DNA of 7,935 bases, from assembly GCA_963649145.1 (NCBI GenBank), contig CAVJGI010000097.1, forward strand, positions 1 to 7,935. Direction: 5' to 3'. The DNA is from SVKR01 sp963649145 (GTDB lineage: Bacteria; Bacillota; Clostridia; Oscillospirales; Oscillospiraceae). Under the pieces are notes generated by a model. That model did no database searches and was not told the origin of the DNA. It was given only the letters and a program-made list of their open reading frames with translations. The translations under genes and the position numbers were made by a program. Positions 1 to 5,970 of this stretch are shown here, piece after piece. The stretch's first letter is position 1; each line of letters opens with the position of its first letter.

Positions 1-10
1 CGTTTCTTCC

Positions 11-39
11 ATTATACCAGAAACCGGGGCGGTTTGGAA
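11..39 (-). promoter_or_regulatory. Extended -10 promoter pointing left, out of the window
   Basis: On the minus strand positions 16-11 read TATAAT, directly preceded by TGG, which makes a TGn extended -10 element. A weak -35-like TTCCAA lies 17 bases upstream (39-34). The predicted start is near position 4, so the transcript lies almost entirely outside the window. It sits just beyond the murT terminator, which fits a new leftward transcription unit. The -10 match is perfect and the -35 is poor. Confidence 0.5.
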
Positions 40-55
40 GTTCTTTGACAAGCTG

Positions 56-88
56 AAATGAGAGACCGCCTCCGGCGGTCTCTCATTT
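56..88 (-). terminator. Terminator hairpin after murT
   Basis: A perfect 15-base inverted repeat (arms 56-70 and 74-88, loop TCC) begins six bases after the murT stop codon. On the minus strand the hairpin ends in ATTTC, so the U-tract is short. It is a likely intrinsic terminator for the glmM operon. Because the arms end in AAAT/ATTT it may also work weakly in the other direction. Confidence 0.75.
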
Positions 89-94
89 GAATCT

Positions 95-1141
95 TTACTC
101 CCAGAACTCTTTCCCTCCGCAGCGGCGCAGGAGGAGGGGTCTCAGCTCCATCATGCCGGTGTAGCTCGGCAGAATGAAGACGGGCCGCCCCGCGGCGGCG
201 ACCGTCTCCGCGACCGTGGCGAGGTCCGGCTGAAGATGCAGCTTGTCCTCCGCCGGGATGCCCATCGCGGTCGCGGCAGCGACGGCTCCGGCGGCGTTAT
301 AGATGTTGTAGATCGCCGGTTGGTTTACATAAACCCTATCCGTTTTTCCATCCGCACTGAGCTCCACGGTGCTGGAGTCGAGCCCCAGCTCGTCGATCTT
401 TTCCACGCAGACAGCGGGTTCCTCGCGGTGATGCCCGCAGCTTGGGCAGCGGAAGCCGCCGAGCTGCGCATAGTTTACATAATCATATTCCAGCTCCGCG
501 CCGCAGAGCATGCAGCGCGTCACCTCGCGCGCCCCCGGCTCCGCGCCGGTCTCGCCCGCGGCGCGGCTGAGCCCGTAGCGCCGGACGGGGTTTTTCGCGC
601 CCGCGGCGAGCGCGGAGGACACCGCGTCGTCCGCGTTCAGGCAGAGCAGCGTATCCGGGCTCGCCTCCGCGCCGGCGCGGATGGCGGCGAGCGCGTTTTC
701 CACGCCGCCGTAGCGGTCGACCTGATCCTGAAAGAGATTCGTGACGAGCAGCACCTTCGGCTTCAGCGCGGGCAGGACCTTTTTCACCCAGCCCTCGTCA
801 CATTCGAGCACGGCATAGCGCTTTCGGCAGCGACCGGTGAGACTGCTCTGCTCGGCGAGGGTCGTGACGATGCCGCTCATCAGGTTCGCGCCGCTGCGGT
901 TCGCGGCGCAGTCCAGCCCCGCCTCGGCGAAGGCGCGCTCCAACATGCGGCAGGAGGTCGTTTTGCCGTTCGTACCGGTGACGACGACGCTCTCGACCCC
1001 GCGGGCGAGCACGGCGGCGATGTCCGGACAGATCCGCATCGCGATCTCGCCGGGCTTCGCCGTTCCGCCGCGGCGGAGCAGCCGCGCCGCCGTGCGCGCC
1101 GCGCGGCAGGCGAGCAGCGCGGTGAAAACTCGGATACTCAT
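95..1141 (-). CDS. murT: MurT-like lipid II isoglutaminyl synthase subunit, internally shortened
   Basis: MurT is the Mur-ligase-like subunit that, with the glutaminase GatD, amidates the D-glutamate of lipid II at the inner membrane face. Visible here are the P-loop TGTNGKTT (55-62), the NLFQDQVDRYG motif (135-145), a four-cysteine zinc ribbon inserted in the central domain (CMLC 210-213, CPSC 232-235), and the YNIYNAAGA segment (278-286) that closes the central domain. The C-terminus (PSYTGMMELR at 325-334, ending KEFWE) is also MurT-like. The protein has 348 residues, whereas MurT homologues usually have about 430-460. The missing part is internal: after residue ~295 the sequence jumps from the end of the central domain to the last ~55 residues. 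The skipped stretch normally holds AFGR.E and the ADGRDVSW-type segment that supplies the Asp of the GatD catalytic triad. The start has a GGGGGAG Shine-Dalgarno nine bases upstream, and the gene begins 16 bases after the preceding stop. Family assignment is firm. Full activity is doubtful. No gatD is in the window. Confidence 0.88.
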   Translation of the reverse strand: MSIRVFTALLACRAARTAARLLRRGGTAKPGEIAMRICPDIAAVLARGVESVVVTGTNGKTTSCRMLERAFAEAGLDCAANRSGANLMSGIVTTLAEQSSLTGRCRKRYAVLECDEGWVKKVLPALKPKVLLVTNLFQDQVDRYGGVENALAAIRAGAEASPDTLLCLNADDAVSSALAAGAKNPVRRYGLSRAAGETGAEPGAREVTRCMLCGAELEYDYVNYAQLGGFRCPSCGHHREEPAVCVEKIDELGLDSSTVELSADGKTDRVYVNQPAIYNIYNAAGAVAAATAMGIPAEDKLHLQPDLATVAETVAAAGRPVFILPSYTGMMELRPLLLRRCGGKEFWE

Positions 1142-1157
1142 TCGTGCCGTCTCCCCC

Positions 1158-1817
1158 TTACCCGCGCTTCACGACGTGGGCGGCGTCCTTCCAGATGCAG
1201 CCGGCGGGGACCGTGCCGCGGACGCAGGAGGTGGGGTAAACGCTGGCGTCCCGTCCGAGGACGGTGCCGGGGTTCAGAACGCTGTTGCAGCCGATCTCCA
1301 CGCGGTCGCCGAGCATGGCGCCGACCTTTTTTCTGCCGGTCTCCGCCCGCTCCGCGCCGTCGCGGACGACGACGGGCTTTTTGTCGCTTTTGACGTTGCT
1401 CGTGATGCTTCCGGCGCCCATGTGCGCCTTGTAGCCGAGGATGGAGTCGCCGACATAGTTATAGTGCGGGACCTGCACGCCGTCGAAGAGGATGACGTTT
1501 TTCAGCTCCGTGGAGTTGCCGACGACGCAGCCGTCGCCCACGAGGGCATTGCCGCGGATAAAGGCACAGTGGCGCACCTCCGTGCCGTGGCCGATGATGC
1601 AGGGACCATGGATATAAGCGGAGGGGAACACTGTCGCGTCCTTCGCGATCCAGACGTCCTCCGCCGGGTGGTCAAACTCCGCCGCGGGCAGCGCCGCGCC
1701 GAGCGCGCAAATCAGCTCGCCGATCCCGGCGAGCGCCTCCCACGGATACGTAAAGCCCGCGAGATAGTCCCCCGCCAGCGAGTGGCTGAGGTCGAAAAGG
1801 TCCGAAATTTTCAGCAT
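1158..1817 (-). CDS. Left-handed beta-helix acyltransferase-like protein (stand-alone GlmU C-domain-like)
   Basis: This 219-residue protein begins with a helical N-terminal part (YPWEALAGI near 24-32). From about residue 54 to 207 it shows hexapeptide-repeat character (VWIAKD, CIIGHG, ALVGDG, ILGYKA, VEIGCN), the signature of left-handed beta-helix acyltransferases. The stretch HYNYVGDS (118-125) followed by MGAGSITSN (133-141) lines up with the HLTYLGD...IGAGTITCN region of GlmU, so the catalytic His (H118) and a nearby Tyr (Y121) seem kept. There is no nucleotidyltransferase domain. Clostridial relatives are often labelled UDP-N-acetylglucosamine pyrophosphorylase, which this fold alone would not support. 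Acetylation of glucosamine-1-phosphate, the product of the upstream GlmM, is the likely role by inference. The ATG overlaps the glmM stop by one base (TGATG), so translation is probably coupled. This start matches the family's N-terminus; a longer upstream reading frame only runs antisense to nothing and through glmM in the wrong frame. Other sugar-nucleotide acyltransferase roles remain possible. Confidence 0.85.
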   Translation of the reverse strand: MLKISDLFDLSHSLAGDYLAGFTYPWEALAGIGELICALGAALPAAEFDHPAEDVWIAKDATVFPSAYIHGPCIIGHGTEVRHCAFIRGNALVGDGCVVGNSTELKNVILFDGVQVPHYNYVGDSILGYKAHMGAGSITSNVKSDKKPVVVRDGAERAETGRKKVGAMLGDRVEIGCNSVLNPGTVLGRDASVYPTSCVRGTVPAGCIWKDAAHVVKRG

Positions 1818-3181
1818 CACTTCTTCACCTCGATCAGGTGGCCGCTGCGCTCCATGGCGGCGATGATGGCGTCCACCATCCGCTCGCACTCCGCGTCGCT
1901 CATCGCCTCGCTCATCACGCGCAGGACCGGCTCCGTGCCGCTCGCGCGCAGGAGCACGCGCCCGTTTTCGCCGAGGGCGGCGCTGCACGCATCCACCGCG
2001 GCGCAGACGGCGGGGTCTTCGAGCGTCGCCGCCTTGTCGTCCACGCGGACGTTTTTCAGCACCTGCGGATACTGGGTGAAGCCCGCGGCGAGCACCGAGA
2101 GCGGGAGCTGGGTCTCCGCCATGACGCTCATCAGCATGATCGCGGTGAGCAGCCCGTCGCCCGTGTGGGCGAACTTGCGGAAGATGATGTGACCCGACTG
2201 CTCGCCGCCGAGCAGGTGGTCCTTCGCCTTCATGCATTCATAAACAAAGCGGTCGCCCACGGCGGTCTTTTCGTAGGCGATGCCCGCCGCGTCGAATGCC
2301 TTATACAGCCCGAAATTGCTCATCACGGTGGTGACGACGGTATTGCTCGGAAGCTGGCCGCGGTCGCGCAGGTATTTCGCGCAGATGTACATGATCGCGT
2401 CGCCGTTGACGACGCTGCCCTTCTCGTCCACGGCGAGGCAGCGGTCCGCGTCGCCGTCGAAGGCGAAGCCGGCGTCCAGCCGGTTTTCGACGACATACTG
2501 CTGGAGCCCCTCGATATGCGTGGAGCCGCAGCCGGCGTTGATGTTGACGCCGTCTGGCTGGGCGTTGATGACCAGCGTCTTCGCGCCGAGCGCGTCGAAC
2601 ACGGCGCGGCCGATCATCCACGCGCTGCCGTTCGCGCAGTCGAGCGCGATGCGGTGCTTTTCAAACGAGCGCGCGGCGAGCCCGGCGAGATAGCCGATAT
2701 AGCGGTTGCGCCCGGAGTAAAAGTCCACGGTCTTGCCGATGGCGTCCCCCGTCGCGGCGGGGAGCGCCGCGGGCGTGCCGTCCAAAAACGCCTCCAGCTC
2801 GGCGAGCAGCGCATCGTCCATCTTCTCGCCGACGGCGTTCATCAGCTTGATGCCGTTGTCGTAGAAGGGATTGTGGCTCGCGGAGATCATCACGCCGCAG
2901 TCGAAATCCTCCGTGCGCGTGATGTAGCTGACGCAGGGCGTCGTGGTGACATGGAGCAGGTATGCGTCCGCGCCGGAGGCGGTGATGCCCGCGGAGAGGG
3001 CGCTTTCATACATATAAGAGGAGCGGCGGGTGTCCTTGCCGATGACGATCTTCGCCCCGCTGCGGCTCTGCCTTACGCCGTAATACCAGCCGAGGAAACG
3101 GCCGATCTGGAACGCGTGCTCCGCGGTGAGGTCCTCCCCAGCCCTGCCGCGGAAGCCGTCGGTCCCGAAATATTTACCCAT
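1817..3181 (-). CDS. glmM: Phosphoglucosamine mutase
   Basis: GlmM interconverts glucosamine-6-phosphate and glucosamine-1-phosphate in the cytoplasm, on the route to UDP-GlcNAc. The 454-residue protein has every hallmark of the alpha-D-phosphohexomutase family: MGKYFGTDGFRG at the N-terminus, the phosphoserine loop ISASHNP with catalytic S102, the metal-binding loop DGDADR (242-247), the sugar-binding GGEQSGH (325-331), and the phosphate-binding RASGTEP (412-418). Length is close to the usual ~450. The start at 3181 is chosen because MGKYFGTDG is the family N-terminus, AAAGGAG lies 11 bases upstream, and an in-frame ATG at 3226 falls upstream of the predicted transcription start (~3223). It is the first gene of a leftward operon and its TGA overlaps the next ATG. 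The promoter and a leader hairpin are annotated separately. No odd residues were seen. Confidence 0.97.
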   Translation of the reverse strand: MGKYFGTDGFRGRAGEDLTAEHAFQIGRFLGWYYGVRQSRSGAKIVIGKDTRRSSYMYESALSAGITASGADAYLLHVTTTPCVSYITRTEDFDCGVMISASHNPFYDNGIKLMNAVGEKMDDALLAELEAFLDGTPAALPAATGDAIGKTVDFYSGRNRYIGYLAGLAARSFEKHRIALDCANGSAWMIGRAVFDALGAKTLVINAQPDGVNINAGCGSTHIEGLQQYVVENRLDAGFAFDGDADRCLAVDEKGSVVNGDAIMYICAKYLRDRGQLPSNTVVTTVMSNFGLYKAFDAAGIAYEKTAVGDRFVYECMKAKDHLLGGEQSGHIIFRKFAHTGDGLLTAIMLMSVMAETQLPLSVLAAGFTQYPQVLKNVRVDDKAATLEDPAVCAAVDACSAALGENGRVLLRASGTEPVLRVMSEAMSDAECERMVDAIIAAMERSGHLIEVKK

Positions 3182-3192
3182 CAGATCAAAAT

Positions 3193-3199
3193 CTCCTTT
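3193..3199 (-). promoter_or_regulatory. glmM ribosome binding site
   Basis: On the minus strand this reads AAAGGAG, 11 bases before the ATG at 3181. It supports the MGKYFGTDG start over the upstream in-frame ATG at 3226, which has no comparable site and lies outside the predicted transcript. Confidence 0.7.
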
Positions 3200-3200
3200 C

Positions 3201-3216
3201 GTCCCCTCGCGGGGAC
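3201..3216 (-). promoter_or_regulatory. Leader hairpin with GNRA-type loop upstream of glmM
   Basis: On the minus strand GTCCCC pairs with GGGGAC around a GCGA loop, giving a 6-bp GC-rich stem with a GNRA tetraloop. It lies about seven bases after the predicted transcription start and just before the Shine-Dalgarno. Such 5' hairpins can protect an mRNA from decay or tune initiation, but that role is inferred here. It has no U-tract on the minus strand, so it is not a terminator. Confidence 0.55.
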
Positions 3217-3229
3217 ACGAAATCATTCT

Positions 3230-3258
3230 ATTTTAGTCCAATCTCCCCCGCTTGTCAA
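3230..3258 (-). promoter_or_regulatory. Sigma-A-type promoter of the glmM operon
   Basis: On the minus strand TTGACA (3258-3253), a 17-base spacer and TAAAAT (3235-3230) form a near-consensus housekeeping promoter. Predicted transcription start is about 3223, giving a leader of roughly 40 bases before glmM. It faces away from the yfmF promoter, so the intergenic region holds two divergent promoters. Confidence 0.85.
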
Positions 3259-3327
3259 TCACCCGTGGCTGTCGGCAGGAGAATCCCAACTTTTTACATT
3301 TAATTCATTTTATTTCCGGACAAACTA

Positions 3328-3336
3328 TGCTATACT
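3328..3336 (+). promoter_or_regulatory. Extended -10 promoter of the yfmF operon
   Basis: TGC followed by TATACT makes an extended -10 element. No good -35 is visible at 17 bases (TTTTAT at 3308-3313), which extended -10 promoters can tolerate. Predicted start is near 3343, leaving a leader of about 34 bases. The upstream sequence 3291-3318 is AT-rich, unlike the surrounding DNA, and could act as an UP-like element. Confidence 0.6.
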
Positions 3337-3376
3337 GTTTTAAATTCGAAAAACGATTTGGGAGGTGCCAGACCCT

Positions 3377-4690
3377 ATGGAGCTTCGGAGAAGCGAGATC
3401 CTTCCTGGCGTGTTCTTAAACGCGCTGCGGACCGACAAATTCAAATCCGACTGCCTTTCCGTGAACCTGCTCTGCCCCCTTGACCGCGAGACCGTTTCCA
3501 AAAACGCCCTGCTGCCCCGCGTGCTGAGCCGCGGGACGGCGTTCCACCCGGATATGGACGCCATCGCCGCCGTCTGCGACGAGCTTTACGGCGCGCGGAT
3601 CATCCCCTGCGTGCGCAAGATGGGCGAGATCATGGCGGTCGGGTTTTACGCGGGCTTCATCGCCGACCGCTTTACGCCGGACGGCAGCGAGCTTTTGGAG
3701 CCCGCCGCCCGCCTCGTCGGAGAGCTGCTGCTCTCCCCCGCCACGCGCGCGGGGCTGCTGCGCCGCGACTATGTGGACAGCGAGAAGGAAAAGCTCATCG
3801 ACGATATCCGCGCGCGCTTGAATGACAAGCGCGGCTACGCGATGGACCGCCTCGTGGAGGAGATGTGCGCCTTTGAGCCCTACGGCTGCGACGCGATGGG
3901 CACGGAGACGGACGCCGAGAGCGTCGGCTATGTGGAGCTCACGCGCTATTACCACACCCTGCTCCAGACCGCGCCGGTCGAGATCTTTTATATCGGCGCG
4001 GCGGACGAAGAGCGCGCGGCAGCCGCCGTGCGCGACGCACTCATCACGCTGCCGCGCGGTGAGATCGACTACGACCTCGGAACGGACATCCGCATGAACG
4101 CCGTCGAGGACCACGTCCGCCATTTCGACGAGGAAATGGACGTCGCGCAGGGCAAGCTCTGTATGGGCTTCCGCCTCGGCGACTGCATGGACGACCCCGA
4201 TTTTGCCGCCATCCGCGTGTTCAACGCGCTCTTCGGCGGCGCGGTGACGAGCCGGCTGTTTCTGAACGTGCGCGAGAAGCTGAGCCTCTGCTACTACGCA
4301 TTTTCGAGCTGCGACCTGCACAAAGGTCTGATGCTCGTCTCCTCCGGCATCGAGCCGGAGAAGCTGGACGACGCCCGCGGCGAGATCCTCGCGCAGTTAG
4401 ACGCCCTGCGCCGCGGCGAGATCACGGACGAAGAACTGAATGCCGCGCGCAGCGCCGTGGCGAGCGATCTCCGCGCCCTGACGGACAGCGCCGGCGGGCT
4501 GGAGGAATTTTATCTGAATCAGGCGCTCCGCGGGCTCGATTACGGTCCGGAGGAGCTCGCCGCGCTCTGCGAGAGCGTGACGGCGGAGGAAGCCGCCGCC
4601 ATCGCGCGCAGCGTGGAGGAGGACGCGGAGTATTTCCTGCATGGGCAGGACGACGAGGACGAGGAGGAACCGGACGATGCAGAAGCTTGA
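3377..4690 (+). CDS. yfmF: M16-family protein YfmF (non-catalytic subunit; EF-P modification-associated)
   Basis: The 437-residue protein has the two-lobed layout of M16B peptidases but lacks the zinc-binding HxxEH. At the equivalent helix it reads NALLPRVLSRGT (43-54). The second lobe keeps the substrate-groove pattern TSRLF...REKLSLCYY (291-307). This matches B. subtilis YmfF (also written YfmF), which works with YmfH and has been genetically tied to the 5-aminopentanol modification of elongation factor P; the biochemical step is unclear. By analogy with mitochondrial processing peptidase it is probably the non-catalytic partner of the next gene product. The ATG at 3377 is chosen because GGAGG (3361-3365) lies 11 bases upstream, while an in-frame GTG at 3365 overlaps that site. 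The last residues (DDEDEEEPDDAEA) are strongly acidic, and their codons contain the next gene's Shine-Dalgarno. It overlaps yfmH by 14 bases. It is the first gene of the rightward operon. Confidence 0.88.
   Translation: MELRRSEILPGVFLNALRTDKFKSDCLSVNLLCPLDRETVSKNALLPRVLSRGTAFHPDMDAIAAVCDELYGARIIPCVRKMGEIMAVGFYAGFIADRFTPDGSELLEPAARLVGELLLSPATRAGLLRRDYVDSEKEKLIDDIRARLNDKRGYAMDRLVEEMCAFEPYGCDAMGTETDAESVGYVELTRYYHTLLQTAPVEIFYIGAADEERAAAAVRDALITLPRGEIDYDLGTDIRMNAVEDHVRHFDEEMDVAQGKLCMGFRLGDCMDDPDFAAIRVFNALFGGAVTSRLFLNVREKLSLCYYAFSSCDLHKGLMLVSSGIEPEKLDDARGEILAQLDALRRGEITDEELNAARSAVASDLRALTDSAGGLEEFYLNQALRGLDYGPEELAALCESVTAEEAAAIARSVEEDAEYFLHGQDDEDEEEPDDAEA
4662..4667 (+). promoter_or_regulatory. yfmH ribosome binding site inside the yfmF coding region
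   Basis: AGGAGG nine bases before the ATG at 4677 sets the yfmH start. It lies within the acidic-tail codons of yfmF. An in-frame ATG at 4641 would add 12 residues but has no such site and would not fit the family N-terminus. Confidence 0.75.
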
Positions 4691-5963
4691 ATACCCCTCC
4701 ATCGGCGAAACGCTCTACCGCGACACGCTGCCGAACGGACTGCGCCTCTCCGTCGCGGTGAAGCCGGGCTTCACCCGCGCCCACGCCTTCTTCGCGACGC
4801 GCTACGGCGGCGCGGACCGGCGCTTCCGCCTCGGCGGGGAGTTTATCGACACGCCGATGGGCGTGGCGCACTTCCTTGAGCACAAGATGTTCGATATGCC
4901 GAACGGCGATAACGCGCTCAGCACCCTCGCCGCGAACGGCGCCCAGCCGAACGCCTTCACCTCTGCGGGCATGACTGCCTATTATTTCGAGTCCACCGCG
5001 CACTTTGACGAGAATCTTCGCGAGCTGCTGCGCTTTGTCTCGACGCCCTATTTCACGGAGGAATCCGTCGCGAAGGAGCAGGGCATCATCGCGCAGGAGA
5101 TCCGTATGGGCGAGGACGAGCCGGGCTACGTCGGCTATGTGGAGCTTATGCGCTGCCTCTATGACCACCACCCGATCCGCGACTCCGTCGCCGGAACGGT
5201 GGAGTCCATCGCGGAGATCACGCCGGAGACGCTCTACGCCTGCCACAAGATCTTCTACACGCCCGGCAACATGGCGCTCGCCGTTGTGGGCGACGTGGAC
5301 CCCGAAGCGGTGCGCGCGGCGGCGATGGAGCTGCTGCCCACGGAGAGCGGCGAGATCCCCGTGCGCGATTACGGCGCGCCGGAGACGCCCGCGCCCTGCC
5401 GCACGCGCTTTACCCGCGCGATGGAGGTCTCCGCGCCGCAGGCGCTGCTCGGCGCGAAGCTGCGCCCGGCGGAGCCCGGCGAGCCGCTGCTGCGCCAGAA
5501 GGCGCTGACGGGGATGGCGCTCGCCTATCTTTACGGCGAATCCTCCCGCTTTTATAACCGGCTCTACGCCGACGGGCTCATCAACACGGACTTTTTCACC
5601 GAGACGGACTATGCGGCGGACACGCTGACGCTGCTCGCCGGGGGCGAGACGCGCGACCCGGAGCGGCTGCTCCGCGAGATGGTCGACGAAGCCCGCCGTG
5701 CGGCGGACGAGGGGCTGAACGAAGCGCTTTTCGCCCGCATCGCCAAGTCGCGCTACGGCGCGCGGCTGCGCGGCTTGAACTCCTTCGGCGCGCTCTGCGG
5801 CGCACTCGTGAACGCGGACTTCGGCGGCTACAACGCGCTCGACGCCTTCCGCGCCGCGGCGGAGATCACGCCGCGGGTCCTGCGCGACTTCATTGCGGAC
5901 ACTTTCCGGGAGGAAGACTTCGCCATGAGCGTCATCACGCCGGGCGAAACGAAAGGACAGTGA
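4677..5963 (+). CDS. yfmH: M16-family zinc peptidase YfmH (catalytic subunit; EF-P modification-associated)
   Basis: This 428-residue protein carries the inverted zinc motif HFLEH (H65, E68, H69) of M16 peptidases. Downstream, KEQGIIAQEI (133-142) has two glutamates seven apart (E134, E141), the spacing seen in pitrilysin, with E141 the likely third zinc ligand. NAFTSAGMTAYYF (92-104) is also typical of the family. It therefore should be the active partner of YfmF. The closest named relative is B. subtilis YmfH (YfmH), reported with YmfF to be needed for EF-P 5-aminopentanol modification; its natural substrate is not known to me. There is no signal peptide or membrane segment, so it is cytoplasmic. 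Translation is probably coupled to yfmF through the 14-base overlap. lgt begins seven bases after the stop. Other enzymes tied to EF-P modification (YmfI, for example) are not in the window, so a different peptide substrate is possible. Confidence 0.9.
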   Translation: MQKLEYPSIGETLYRDTLPNGLRLSVAVKPGFTRAHAFFATRYGGADRRFRLGGEFIDTPMGVAHFLEHKMFDMPNGDNALSTLAANGAQPNAFTSAGMTAYYFESTAHFDENLRELLRFVSTPYFTEESVAKEQGIIAQEIRMGEDEPGYVGYVELMRCLYDHHPIRDSVAGTVESIAEITPETLYACHKIFYTPGNMALAVVGDVDPEAVRAAAMELLPTESGEIPVRDYGAPETPAPCRTRFTRAMEVSAPQALLGAKLRPAEPGEPLLRQKALTGMALAYLYGESSRFYNRLYADGLINTDFFTETDYAADTLTLLAGGETRDPERLLREMVDEARRAADEGLNEALFARIAKSRYGARLRGLNSFGALCGALVNADFGGYNALDAFRAAAEITPRVLRDFIADTFREEDFAMSVITPGETKGQ

Positions 5964-5970
5964 TTTTCCT

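Noticed and set aside
3182..3226. Upstream extension of glmM by 15 residues from an ATG at 3226
   Set aside because: It would start upstream of the predicted transcription start, would translate the leader hairpin and ribosome binding site, and does not fit the family N-terminus.
1838..3343. Plus-strand open frame opposite glmM
   Set aside because: The minus strand carries an unmistakable phosphoglucosamine mutase; the plus frame has no motifs and reads through the intergenic promoters.
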